NCBI RefSeq assembly: GCF_000970345.1
Contig: NZ_LAQU01000001.1
Span: forward strand, 394,710-458,709
Origin: Robbsia andropogonis
Lineage (GTDB): Bacteria > Pseudomonadota > Gammaproteobacteria > Burkholderiales > Burkholderiaceae
Direction of reading: 5' to 3'
Length of the DNA: 64,000 nt
Part shown: positions 55,531 to 64,000 of the stretch, one piece after another
Numbering within the stretch: the first letter of the stretch is position 1
Layout: each line of letters opens with the position of its first letter
Notes under the pieces: generated by a model
Databases searched by the model: none
Told to the model about the DNA's origin: nothing
The model's input: the letters and a program-made list of their open reading frames with translations, nothing else
Position numbers and translations under genes: made by a program

Positions 55531-56595
55531 TTAAAACCGATCAATCATCCCGATTTGCACGCCACGCACCGCCGCACCTGCATAGGCGGGCGTTAAGCCC
55601 GTCACATTGACGCCACGGAGTGTCAAGGTTGCGTTGCCGCGATTACGCAGCCAGCCGGCGCTTGCGTAGCACGTCACATGCTTGGAAAGATCATATTCGC
55701 TGGCCAGACTGAATTGATCCGCGTTATTGCCTTGTCCGGATTGATCTCGCATATAGGCATAGCCGAGCGACGCGCGCCAGTGATGTGAAAACGCGTAGCG
55801 CGCCGACACGGACACGCCTTCGTGGTGATAGCGCGGTGTGCCACCATCGCCATTGAAGAATGACAGAAACGCGGTGGTATTGCCGATAACGTAGGACACG
55901 CCGCCCAGGTTAGACCGCAAGCCGCTTATTCCAGTGGTCTGCTGATGTGCATACAGCAGCTTCAATGCACCACGCTTGTACGTGACCGTTTCGTAATTGC
56001 CGCCCAGACCATTAGCTGAATCGGCATCTCGCAAAGCGAGCATGATCGTTCCGGTAAAGCCATACACATCTGGCGAGATATAAGTAAACGCATTATTCGA
56101 ATACGGCGTGATTTTCGACAAGTTGTTCAAGCCGGACGCGATCGTACCCGCACCGAACGCATCCAACTGTCCTTTGAACGGGATATAAATCGGCGAGTAT
56201 TGACGGCCCATGCGGACCTGCCCCCAGCCACCGCTTGCACCAATCCAGGCCTGGCGATTGAACATCGTTCCCGCGGTGGCGAATGTGCCGTCCGTCGAAC
56301 CGAAGCCGTTTTCCAAGGTGAACAGGATGCGGTTGCCACCACCGATATCTTCCACACCGCGAATACCAAAACGTGATCCACGGTAGGCACCCGAATCCAT
56401 TCGTGGCGTCCAGGACGACCCCGGGTTCGTGACTTCGATGCTGGTGTCGATCACGCCATACAACGAGACCGAAGCTTGTGCATGCGCCGTCGAGATGACC
56501 AACACCATGATTGCCGACAGTGCGGATAGTGCAAGAATCGGTCGAGGCGAGTTTGTGCGGCGCGTGGCGCGCTGCCGGTTCGAGACTGCAGTCAT
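55531..56595 (-). CDS. Gram-negative general porin (Burkholderia type)
   Basis: The 354-residue outer-membrane trimeric porin has a signal peptide ending STAHAQ near residue 40. The mature start ASVSLYGVIDTSIEVTN and SRFGIRGVEDIGGGNRILFTLENGF are typical of betaproteobacterial OmpC-like porins. WGQVRMGRQYSP follows, and the C-terminus ends in IDRF with the assembly-signal Phe. It is convergent with the FAD oxidoreductase gene. Confidence 0.95.
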   Translation of the reverse strand: MTAVSNRQRATRRTNSPRPILALSALSAIMVLVISTAHAQASVSLYGVIDTSIEVTNPGSSWTPRMDSGAYRGSRFGIRGVEDIGGGNRILFTLENGFGSTDGTFATAGTMFNRQAWIGASGGWGQVRMGRQYSPIYIPFKGQLDAFGAGTIASGLNNLSKITPYSNNAFTYISPDVYGFTGTIMLALRDADSANGLGGNYETVTYKRGALKLLYAHQQTTGISGLRSNLGGVSYVIGNTTAFLSFFNGDGGTPRYHHEGVSVSARYAFSHHWRASLGYAYMRDQSGQGNNADQFSLASEYDLSKHVTCYASAGWLRNRGNATLTLRGVNVTGLTPAYAGAAVRGVQIGMIDRF

Positions 56596-57186
56596 GAAAT
56601 GTATCGGATAAAAACAACAAGCTCACGCACCCGAAAAGGCGGGCACGCATGGCATGGTAGCGCGAAACCGTGATCAGCTCCTCGCGCTATTACCAGATAT
56701 GCACGGCGCCAATCACCGTTTCAGCTGAAGCGTTCCATTCGGTCATCCCCAGGCGTTGATATCATCGCAGCGCTTAGGTGACTGACATGCACCGCGGACA
56801 TAGCGCAGTATATCGATAGCGCCCGTATGAACATAAATGCAGGATCGTCGCCCGACAGATCATCGACCGGACAGTGCTGCAAATTAAATAATCGCTATTA
56901 AGTAGCAATGCGAATGAATGCGTCACTAACATGCACAACGATCTTTTTCCATTTTCGTCTCAACAATAGCAATATGTGGCACTCGGACGGAAAGCCGGCT
57001 TTCGCTATCAATTTCTGAACGAGATCAGCACCACGATGCCGATAGATGCACGCGCTTCGTGCAAGCGGCCCGCAGCCGACGCGATTGACGACGTTTTTAA
57101 TACGGTGATCTTAAGCGTGGTTTACGACGGGAAGGCAATGCCGGGCCGGATCGATACCGGTTTCTTCATCACAATACGGGCAACAC

Positions 57187-57213
57187 CACATCCGACACAT
57201 CCGACACATCCGT
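57187..57213. repeat. Triple tandem 9-base repeat
   Basis: CACATCCGA occurs three times head to tail; the last copy has T instead of A at the end. It lies in the gene-free leader and may be a slippage-prone repeat. Confidence 0.7.
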
Positions 57214-57704
57214 CGGTGCCGTTGCGTGGGCGTAATGTACCATATCGTACAAAATTAAAGCCGCAAGGCTTGATAGAAATCGTTTTGTCAATCCGTGTAT
57301 CGCCGCACTGCCCTCGGTCTCGCCCGGCGGCTTGCGGGTCGCTATCGATCATTTTTGCCAGCATCCTGGCAATAAAGACGCGTCATCGAGACGTGATGCA
57401 TGGACATCACCATCAGTATTCTTGCTGCCTCCCTTCATGTTGTCGACAAGCGTAATTTAGAACGCGCGTTGTGAACTTTATTAAGAAAAAGTTCCAAGAC
57501 AGCACATTACAAAACATTTCAATTTGGCCAAAAAAGAAATAAGTTTCAAGTGTTGCATGATGATCGTTAAATTTAGAACAAACACGCTTTACCAAATACT
57601 GTGGTGGTAACATACGTTTGAATTAAGGGATGGCAGTTGTTTCAATGCATGATTGATGCGGCGCTAAGCCGCTCACGTCACCGAATGAACAGCGTCGCCG
57701 TCAG

Positions 57705-57720
57705 GCCGTTGGGGAACGGC
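57705..57720. promoter_or_regulatory. Small GGGG-loop hairpin in the exopolysaccharide leader
   Basis: GCCGTT and AACGGC pair around GGGG, about 250 bases before the gene at 57973. A second hairpin (GCGGC-GCTAA-GCCGC) lies at 57658-57672. Function unknown; possibly RNA leader structure. Confidence 0.35.
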
Positions 57721-57972
57721 ATTATGTGCCTGCGCCCGCCATATATCGCGCCCGATTCTTAAAATAGTGTGCGATATGGGGCCGGTCGATGTGCGCGGCG
57801 TCATTGTTGCACAGCGCGATTTGCCAACGACTCGTCCACTGCTGCCTGCGTCCTTGTGACAACCGTGGCGGGTTCTCTTATTGCCTTGAGCGGAACCTGG
57901 CCCATGTCGTAGATTTCGCGATTTTATGATTGCCGTAGAGTTTGTTGTCCTAACTTACCAGCGGAACCTTTC

Positions 57973-59385
57973 ATGCACCCACAGTCGATCCACCATCACC
58001 GCCTGTTTATGGCGCTGGTCGGCTTTGTCAGCGCCGCGATTAATACAGGTGCGTTTATCGCAATCGAGTCTTTGGGCGGCGAGGTTGACGATACGCCGTA
58101 CGCGCGTGCATTGACGGGTTCACTGGCCGTAGCAGCGTTTGTCATTTTCGCGCGCTTTCATTTAGTCGCAAGCGCCCGAAATATGCGATGGATGCTGGGG
58201 CGAGGCGCACTGCACTGGTGCAGGCTGGTGATGATCCTGGTTGTTCTACTGTTCATCACACACCGCGGCAATGGCGATATGCGTATCCTGCTGGCCCAGT
58301 GGACCGCTCTCGCACTGCCCCTTCAACTCGCCGGCCTCGCCGTGTTGCGCGCCGCGGCCCATAGTATTAATAATGCCCCCGGAAGCCAGCGGCAAGCCGT
58401 GTTCTTTGGTCTTGGCAGCGAGGCGCGCACGCTCAACCTGCGCTTGGCTCGTTCCCCTATCTTAGGCATCAAGGTCATTGGCTATTACAACGACGAACCG
58501 GTCGATGCCGATCCCGGCGAACCATTGCCACCGTATCTCGGCAAGTATGAAGAGGCTGGCACCCGCATCCATGCCAACGATTTCGAGATCGTATTCATTG
58601 GCATGAGTCCGGTACGCACGAGTGACATCCGCAATGATCTTTTGGACCAGCTATACGATTCGACGGCCTCTATCTATCTCGTGCCGGAGTTGCGTGTGAT
58701 GGAAAACCGTGCGATCAACAGCGCTGATCTCGCGGGCATACCGTTGCTTGCCGTACACGACGTACCCATCCTGGGCCTGTCGCGGATGGCAAAACGGGTT
58801 GTCGATATTGCTGGCGCCGGCCTGATGTTGATATTGTTGTCGCCGGTCATGCTGGCCTGTGCCATCGCCGTTCGCCTCGATTCACCAGGGCCGATATTAT
58901 TCCGTCAGGTCCGTTACGGCGAACGCGGTGAAACCATCTACGTGCATAAGTTTCGCTCAATGTACGTGGCCATGCCAGCGCAGGAGGAAAAGTCGGAGAT
59001 TGGTTTGCAACAAGCCTTTGCCGGCGACCGCCGCATTACACCGGTGGGCGGTTTTCTACGCCGCACGTCGCTTGATGAACTTCCGCAGTTCTTTGACGTA
59101 TTGGCTGGTGGCATGAGTCTGGTTGGACCACGTCCGCACGCCGCGGAACATAACGAAGTGTATCGCCGCATGATTCCAGGATATATGCTCCGGCATAGTG
59201 TCAAGCCAGGCATTACCGGGTGGGCACAGATCAATGGATTGCGCGGCCTGACCGACACGCCGGACAAGATGCAACGCCGTGTCGAGTATGACCACTACTA
59301 CATCAAGAACTGGTCGTTATGGCTCGACCTGCAGATCCTCTTAAAGACGATTCCGTCAATTATCCTGGGACGCAACGCAATTTAA
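57973..59385 (+). CDS. Undecaprenyl-phosphate glucose phosphotransferase (WcaJ-like)
   Basis: The enzyme transfers a sugar-1-phosphate, usually glucose, to undecaprenyl phosphate and so starts exopolysaccharide repeat-unit synthesis at the inner membrane. The 470-residue protein has four N-terminal membrane helices, a CoA-binding-like middle domain (FFGLGSEARTLNLRL) and the C-terminal bacterial sugar transferase domain from about 277. That domain has KRVVDIAGAGLMLI, DSPGPILFRQVRYG, HKFRSM, RTSLDELPQF, GGMSLVGPRPHA and KPGITGWAQINGLRG. It is the first gene after the long leader, with a terminator-like hairpin downstream. Confidence 0.95.
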   Translation: MHPQSIHHHRLFMALVGFVSAAINTGAFIAIESLGGEVDDTPYARALTGSLAVAAFVIFARFHLVASARNMRWMLGRGALHWCRLVMILVVLLFITHRGNGDMRILLAQWTALALPLQLAGLAVLRAAAHSINNAPGSQRQAVFFGLGSEARTLNLRLARSPILGIKVIGYYNDEPVDADPGEPLPPYLGKYEEAGTRIHANDFEIVFIGMSPVRTSDIRNDLLDQLYDSTASIYLVPELRVMENRAINSADLAGIPLLAVHDVPILGLSRMAKRVVDIAGAGLMLILLSPVMLACAIAVRLDSPGPILFRQVRYGERGETIYVHKFRSMYVAMPAQEEKSEIGLQQAFAGDRRITPVGGFLRRTSLDELPQFFDVLAGGMSLVGPRPHAAEHNEVYRRMIPGYMLRHSVKPGITGWAQINGLRGLTDTPDKMQRRVEYDHYYIKNWSLWLDLQILLKTIPSIILGRNAI

Positions 59386-59427
59386 AATACGCTGAAATAA
59401 TAACGTCGAGTTTGCATTCTCGGCTTC

Positions 59428-59460
59428 AAAGCCCGATGCCTGCGCCCGGCTTTTTTCTTT
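59428..59460 (+). terminator. Candidate intrinsic terminator after the WcaJ-like gene
   Basis: AAAGCC and GGCTTT pair across a 14-base loop, and the run of T continues directly after the stem (TTTTTTCTTT). It lies 42 bases after the stop. Confidence 0.5.
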
Positions 59461-59565
59461 CTGTCCTAGCGCTACCCACATGGATAAAAAAGCGGAAGGC
59501 GGATCACAATAGCTTTCCGCCATATGCACCGCGCAAGTCGCTCACGTTCAGTGCGCGCCACCAGC

Positions 59566-60381
59566 TTATGCAGGACGCGAGTCACGCCAGTAACGCCAGC
59601 AGATTGCAAGGAAACGCGTGTCCTCGAGCAAATACCGCCGCCAGAGTCGCGCTGGATCTTGCATCAACCGCCAACTCCACTCCAGCCCGGATCTTTGCAT
59701 CCACTTTGGCGCGCGCTGCCGCAGGCCTGCGGCAAATTCCATTGCGGCGCCGGCGCACAGGATCAGACCACCCGGGAGTGAATTCGCAAAATGAAACGCC
59801 CAACGCTCTTGCTTTGGCATGCCCAAACAGACGAACACGATATCCGGAGCGACTTCGCGCACACGGGCCGCCGCCGCTTCACCTTCCGCACCAAGCGGAT
59901 CGAAGGACATGGACGGTGTGATGACTTCGAAATCCAAGCCTGGATAATGAGCGGCAATCCCTTCGATCAAAGTGGCTTCATGACCGGGTAAACCACCAAT
60001 CACCATGACACGCAGTCCCGCTTCACGCGCGCGCTCACATAATGCCGGCGCCAGATCTGCCCCTGTCACGCGCTCGGGCAACGGCGTGCCAAAGACGCGG
60101 CTCGCCCACACGACGGGCATCCCGTCCGCGAATACATAGTCCGCGGTGCGATAAAGGCTTTGGAATGCAGGCTGTGCATCAAGCCGAACCAAATGATCGA
60201 CGTTGGGCGTGACGGCTACTCGTGCGCGGCCATCGCGCTGCATGGCAGCATCGGCAAGCACATCCAACGCGGTGACGAACGAAACGGCGGTGATATCCAG
60301 CCCAAAAAGCGTGACCGTTGGCTCGGCGGTCATTTCGGCGTTCGGGTCCGAGTCCGTGGACAAGCAAGACACGCTGCTCAT
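59566..60381 (-). CDS. WecG/TagA/CpsF-family glycosyltransferase
   Basis: The 271-residue GT26 protein transfers a sugar (often N-acetylmannosaminuronic acid or a related unit) to a lipid-linked acceptor. Motifs are TPNVDHLVRLDA with the catalytic-region Asp, YVFADGMPVVWASR, RVTGADLAPALCERA, and FVCLGMPKQERWA. It reads opposite to its neighbours, facing the WcaJ-like gene. The ribosome-binding site is weak (AAAAG). It probably adds the second sugar of the repeat unit. Confidence 0.92.
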   Translation of the reverse strand: MSSVSCLSTDSDPNAEMTAEPTVTLFGLDITAVSFVTALDVLADAAMQRDGRARVAVTPNVDHLVRLDAQPAFQSLYRTADYVFADGMPVVWASRVFGTPLPERVTGADLAPALCERAREAGLRVMVIGGLPGHEATLIEGIAAHYPGLDFEVITPSMSFDPLGAEGEAAAARVREVAPDIVFVCLGMPKQERWAFHFANSLPGGLILCAGAAMEFAAGLRQRAPKWMQRSGLEWSWRLMQDPARLWRRYLLEDTRFLAICWRYWRDSRPA

Positions 60382-60719
60382 TTTCTTTTAGTAGCCCCGA
60401 CGTCTCGGCAAGATGCGCGCCACATGCATCCGCCCGAAGCATCGGCGAATGCGTGTCTCGTCACGTGTCGAACGTGTTGTTATTTTGACTCCTGGCGACA
60501 GGCCAGGATGCGCTTGACTGACGATTACATTTCATCAGTACAGTCGTTTGATCATAATGTTTTTTTAAAGATAGCGATATGAGAAAGCGTTAAAAGTGCG
60601 CGTCCACATGTCAAAATCGAACAGATGTTGCAATGCCGCGCCGTTCGCTTACAGATCAGCTAACATCGCAGCGACCTCTTTCTTTCCTTTCCTAGCAGCG
60701 TGGCTGCCGGTCACATACG
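60382..60719. promoter_or_regulatory. AT-rich divergent promoter region in the exopolysaccharide locus
   Basis: These 338 bases separate the WecG-type gene (minus) from the GMC oxidoreductase gene (plus). AT-rich runs lie at 60520-60600 (TTTTTTT near 60558). No operator was recognised. Confidence 0.4.
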
Positions 60720-62444
60720 ATGATTCTCGATGCTCGTGAGATGCCCAGCGGCACGTTGCTTCAAACCGATATATGCATCGTCGGCGCAGGTGCCGCCGGC
60801 ATTGCGCTTGCGCTCGCGTTGAAAGACACCGGGCTCGACATCACCTTGTTGGAAAGCGGTGGCGACACGCAAGAGCCGGTGAATCAGGCGCTTTATGAGG
60901 GCAGCGTCGCGGATACCCGACTGCACCCACCCGCCGACAGTTATCGCGTTCGCACGTTCGGTGGATCGACGACACTCTGGGGCGGGCGTTGCATGCCGCT
61001 GGATCCGATCGATTTCGAGGCGCGGGAATATATCGCACACAGTGGCTGGCCAATAACGCTGGCAGATCTTCTACCGTATTACCCAATGGCAAATGCGATT
61101 TGCGAAGCAGGCGACTTTGCCTACACCGCAGAGACGGCTTTTGACAAACCGCTTCAACCGATGATTGGCGGTTTCGTCAGTGACGTTTTTCAGACCAATA
61201 CGATAGAACGTTTCAGTTGCCCGACCAATTTCGGCACGCGTTATCGCACCCGTCTGGCCAAAAGCAACGTGCGCGTGCTGCAACACGCCAATCTGTATCA
61301 ACTGCCGATGCAGGACGATACGTCACGCCATGTTGGAAATGCTGAAATCCGCACGGTAAGCGGAACGAGTTTCACTGTCTCCGCCCGCAAGTATGTACTT
61401 GCCGCCGGCGGACTGGAGGTACCGCGCCTGCTTCTGAGCAGCCCAGGACCAAGCGGCCGCGGGCTGGGGAACGCCTACGACGTGGTCGGCCGCTATTACA
61501 TGAGTCATCTCGCTGGCACGATCGGCACAATCGACCTATCGTCCGCATCATCGGTATGGCACGACTACGACATGTCGGCAGAAGGCATCTACTGTCGACG
61601 ACGGTTGGCACTGCGGGAACATGCGCAGCACGCATTGCGCGCCGGCAATTTTGTCGCACGATTGCATCACCCGCGGATTCCCGATGCGGGACACGGCAAC
61701 GGCATCCTGTCAGCGTTGTATCTTGCACGCCCGATCGTGCCTTACGAATACGCGAAGCGTTTATACGGCGAGGCACCGGAAGGGCGCGATGGCTCCATGT
61801 TCGCACATCTTAAAAATGTGATTACGGGTGCACCAGCCACCGCCCGTTTCCTCGCGAACTGGTTGACGCACCGGACATTCGCGGAACGTAAGTTCCCTTC
61901 GGTGATCGTTCGGCCCGATAATCTCCGCTTCAGCCTGGATTTCCATGGTGAGCAGGAACCGAATCCGGACAGCCGCATTACATTGAGCGACGAGCGCGAT
62001 GCCATCGGCATGCGTCGCATACATATCGACTGGCGCTACACCGCGCAAGATGTGGCAACCATCAGCCGCGCACTCGATGCGCTGGCCAGTGAAATCACGC
62101 GCAGTGGCGTAGGGACGTTTTCTTACGATTCGGAACAGGTAGAAGCGGAAATGACGCGCTATGGCGCATACGGCGGCCATCATATCGGCACGGCGCGAAT
62201 GGGCACGGACCCCATCAGCAGTGTTGTCGATACGAACTGCCGTCTGCATGAAGTGGACAATGTCTATATTGCCGGGGCCGCCGTTTTCCCGACCTCCGGA
62301 CAGGCCAACCCCACGTTGAGCATTGTCGCGCTGGCGTTGCGTCTCGCGGACCATCTTGCCGACACCTCCACCGTGGAGGCGACGCCGATATCGACGAGCA
62401 CTTCATCCTCCCTGGACCACACGCACTTCGAACCCGCGCAATGA
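60720..62444 (+). CDS. GMC-family FAD oxidoreductase
   Basis: The 574-residue flavoprotein has the FAD motif DICIVGAGAAGIALALAL at residues 17-34, then GGSTTLWGGRCMPLD near residue 80. The C-terminal GMC domain has GGHHIGTARMG with the active-site His pair region and FPTSGQANPTLSIVALALRLAD closing the FAD site. It would oxidise an alcohol, perhaps a sugar hydroxyl of the polysaccharide or its precursor, though GMC enzymes are not standard exopolysaccharide-pathway members. The stop overlaps the next start as ATGA, so it is coupled to the epimerase gene. Confidence 0.92.
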   Translation: MILDAREMPSGTLLQTDICIVGAGAAGIALALALKDTGLDITLLESGGDTQEPVNQALYEGSVADTRLHPPADSYRVRTFGGSTTLWGGRCMPLDPIDFEAREYIAHSGWPITLADLLPYYPMANAICEAGDFAYTAETAFDKPLQPMIGGFVSDVFQTNTIERFSCPTNFGTRYRTRLAKSNVRVLQHANLYQLPMQDDTSRHVGNAEIRTVSGTSFTVSARKYVLAAGGLEVPRLLLSSPGPSGRGLGNAYDVVGRYYMSHLAGTIGTIDLSSASSVWHDYDMSAEGIYCRRRLALREHAQHALRAGNFVARLHHPRIPDAGHGNGILSALYLARPIVPYEYAKRLYGEAPEGRDGSMFAHLKNVITGAPATARFLANWLTHRTFAERKFPSVIVRPDNLRFSLDFHGEQEPNPDSRITLSDERDAIGMRRIHIDWRYTAQDVATISRALDALASEITRSGVGTFSYDSEQVEAEMTRYGAYGGHHIGTARMGTDPISSVVDTNCRLHEVDNVYIAGAAVFPTSGQANPTLSIVALALRLADHLADTSTVEATPISTSTSSSLDHTHFEPAQ

Positions 62445-63391
62445 AGACTCGTATCCTCGTTCTAGGCGCCACAGGCTTCGTTGGCAAGCAGGTTGTCACG
62501 GCACTCGCGGCAACCGATTGGGCAGAGCCCGTCGCGGCATCACGCCGCGCCGGTGATGGCGTCGAACAGGTGGACGGCACCGACGCCGTGTCGCTAGGTG
62601 CCGCCATTGCCAAAGTGGATGGGGTGATCAACTGCCTCGCTGGCGCGCCGGACGCGATCGTCGCCAACGCACGCGCGTTGCGCACGGCGCTCGACACGCA
62701 CCTTCCCACGCGAGCCCAGCCGATACCCGTTGTCTATTTCAGCTCGATGGCGGTGTATGGCAACGCGGAAGGCCGAATCGACGAAGATGCCCCCCTGGCC
62801 GCCAGCAGTGCCTATGGGCTGGCCAAGGTGGAGGCGGAACGGCTGCTCGGTGTACTGCCTTCGGTCACGTTTCTGCGTCCGGGCTGCATCTATGGTCGCG
62901 GCAGCCCGCAGTGGTCGAAGCGTATCGCCGATCTATTACGCGCGCGGCGCATTGGCGACCTTGGCGCGGCCGGAGACGGCAACAGCAATCTCGTGCATGT
63001 GGATGATGTCGTGCAAGCCGCCTTGCTGGCGCTGCGCTCCCCCCGGGCCCCGGGCCGTGCGTACAACCTGGCAATGGCGAACGCGCCGCGTTGGAACGAG
63101 TACTTCGTCACTTATGGACGAGCACTGGGTGCAACACCGATACGACGGATTGGCGCACGGCGGATGAAGTTCGAGACAAAACTGTTGGCGCCGGCATTGA
63201 AGCTCGCCGAGATCGCCGGGCGCAAGGCGGGCATCCATCACTTGCCACCAGCGCTGCCACCCTCATTGGCCAGATTGTGGCAGCAGGACATTCGCCTGGA
63301 TGTACAACGCGCCGAAGAAGAACTCGGCCTCTCCTGGACTTCTCTGCAAACGGCTTTACAGGAAGAAGCTGGAAAGACTGGACCCGCATGA
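62441..63391 (+). CDS. NAD-dependent epimerase/dehydratase (extended SDR)
   Basis: The 316-residue Rossmann-fold protein has the NAD motif GATGFVGKQVV near residue 9, YFSSMAVYG, the catalytic pair in SAYGLAKVEAE (Tyr-x3-Lys), and LRPGCIYG. The C-terminal 80 residues are less conserved. It would modify a nucleotide sugar or lipid-linked sugar, probably acting in series with the GMC oxidoreductase, with which it is translationally coupled. Confidence 0.9.
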   Translation: MKTRILVLGATGFVGKQVVTALAATDWAEPVAASRRAGDGVEQVDGTDAVSLGAAIAKVDGVINCLAGAPDAIVANARALRTALDTHLPTRAQPIPVVYFSSMAVYGNAEGRIDEDAPLAASSAYGLAKVEAERLLGVLPSVTFLRPGCIYGRGSPQWSKRIADLLRARRIGDLGAAGDGNSNLVHVDDVVQAALLALRSPRAPGRAYNLAMANAPRWNEYFVTYGRALGATPIRRIGARRMKFETKLLAPALKLAEIAGRKAGIHHLPPALPPSLARLWQQDIRLDVQRAEEELGLSWTSLQTALQEEAGKTGPA

Positions 63392-63465
63392 CGGGGCGTA
63401 TGCGTGGTCGCAACCCGGACGTCGTGCATCCCCCTGCAGGCGGCCTGTCCAGATAGCCTGCATGA

Positions 63466-64000
63466 TCATGCGGATTGACGTAAAAGCTTGCGCCACAAAG
63501 CCACCAGCGGCGACACGCCCAGCAAGCGATGAGCAGCCCATGCCGCCATCGCACCATTCACGCCAATCGACAACGTTGTTGCGGCCGCGGCACCCGCGCT
63601 GCCGCTCCATGGCGCCAACGCGGCAAGTCCGACAATCAAAACAATAACCGAGCAGATATTGATCCGATACAACACCCGTTCATGCACCGTCATACCGAGA
63701 AGCTCCGGCATCGCGGTAAAGCATGCGGCGGCGAGTTGCCCCAGGGCGAGAATGCGCAACGAGGTTGCACCGTCACCGAAGCCGGCGCCGAATAATGCGA
63801 GCAGACGTTCCGGGAAGATCAACATGCAGGCGGTCAATGGGACCGCCATGCACAACACCAGACCAATAGCTTGCGCGGCGCTCTTGCGCAACCCGTCGAG
63901 GTCTCGATGCGCATACAAGCTTGCGAACTTCGGGGCAGCCATGGCCGTCACACCGGAGATGAGCAAATTCACGACCAACGCCGCACGCCATGCCAACGCG
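63466..64000 (-). CDS. Polysaccharide flippase / MATE-like membrane protein (C-terminal part)
   Basis: Only the last 178 or so residues are inside the window; the frame continues past the right edge. The visible part has four or five hydrophobic helices, with SLYAHRDLDGLRKSAAQAIG between two of them and FPERLLALFGAGFGDGATSLRILALGQ, typical of Wzx/MurJ-like oligosaccharide exporters. It is probably the flippase moving the lipid-linked repeat unit made by this locus across the inner membrane. Confidence 0.82.
   Translation of the reverse strand, partial: ALAWRAALVVNLLISGVTAMAAPKFASLYAHRDLDGLRKSAAQAIGLVLCMAVPLTACMLIFPERLLALFGAGFGDGATSLRILALGQLAAACFTAMPELLGMTVHERVLYRINICSVIVLIVGLAALAPWSGSAGAAAATTLSIGVNGAMAAWAAHRLLGVSPLVALWRKLLRQSA

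Larger units (their letters stand above)
56596..57972. other. 1.4-kb gene-free leader before the exopolysaccharide genes
   Basis: I see no supportable gene here. It includes an AT-rich stretch at 57465-57620, a 9-base triple repeat at 57187-57213 and two small perfect hairpins at 57658-57672 and 57705-57720. It presumably holds the porin promoter and a long regulatory leader for the gene at 57973. Confidence 0.45.

Noticed and set aside
56976..57455. 159-codon frame in the exopolysaccharide leader
   Set aside because: The composition is irregular with His/Thr/Pro repeats from the 9-base repeat, and it shows no domain and no ribosome-binding site.
57413..57613. 66-codon reverse frame in the AT-rich leader
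   Set aside because: Phe/Tyr-rich translation of AT-rich DNA without signal or start features.
57602..57613. RfaH ops-like sequence GGTGGTAACATA
   Set aside because: It differs from the ops core GGCGGTAG at two of eight positions, too weak to claim.

Overview
The window is chromosomal DNA of a Gram-negative bacterium, most likely a betaproteobacterium of the Burkholderiaceae. The signs are a type VI secretion (T6SS) locus with Burkholderia-type gene order, a Burkholderia-type general porin, a YXWGXW-motif lipoprotein and a divergent ampC-ampR pair. The DNA is moderately GC-rich. I cannot fix the genus from sequence alone. I see no rRNA, tRNA, CRISPR, insertion sequence, integrase or phage module.

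Region 1 (1-22750) is a T6SS locus in three blocks. A plus-strand block holds a ketosynthase-like protein cut by the window edge, tssM, tagF and a secreted BON/OmpA protein. A minus-strand operon reads TPR lipoprotein, tssB, tssC, hcp, tssE, tssF, tssG, clpV, tssA. A plus-strand block holds tssJ, tssK and tssL. Together they supply the membrane complex (TssJLM), baseplate (TssEFGK), sheath (TssBC), tube (Hcp), cap (TssA) and recycling ATPase (ClpV). No vgrG, PAAR or effector lies in the window. tssA is broken by a one-base frameshift at a five-base homopolymer, and a lone thiamine-phosphate-synthase-like gene sits where the plus-strand and minus-strand blocks converge.

Region 2 (22930-27833) is a sugar-type catabolic cassette: ribokinase-family kinase, ACS-type MFS importer, DapA-family aldolase/lyase and LacI-family regulator. 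Two identical LacI-type operators precede the kinase, whose best start is a TTG with a strong ribosome-binding site.

Region 3 (27834-43220) is mixed metabolism: a Tat-exported phospholipase C/acid phosphatase-like protein, a GNAT acetyltransferase, cytosolic trehalase, glucose-6-phosphate dehydrogenase, an Asp/Glu-racemase-family protein, a small unknown protein, an MFS transporter, an OmpA-type lipoprotein with an 11-residue alanine-rich repeat, an AGE-family epimerase, YnfA, and the divergent AmpC beta-lactamase and AmpR regulator.

Region 4 (43220-49110) holds a YXWGXW lipoprotein, a 650-base gene-poor stretch with one possible 56-residue ORF, an EAL-HDOD protein, a periplasmic DUF5666-like protein, a Gfo/Idh/MocA oxidoreductase and a membrane diguanylate cyclase.

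Region 5 (49110-56600) holds a TonB-dependent siderophore receptor behind a good Fur box, a large unknown membrane protein followed closely by an FAD oxidoreductase, and a porin.

Region 6 (56600-64000) is the start of an exopolysaccharide locus: a 1.4-kb gene-free leader, a WcaJ-like initiating sugar-phosphate transferase, a WecG/TagA-type glycosyltransferase, a GMC oxidoreductase translationally coupled to an NAD-dependent epimerase, and the 3' part of a flippase running off the window.
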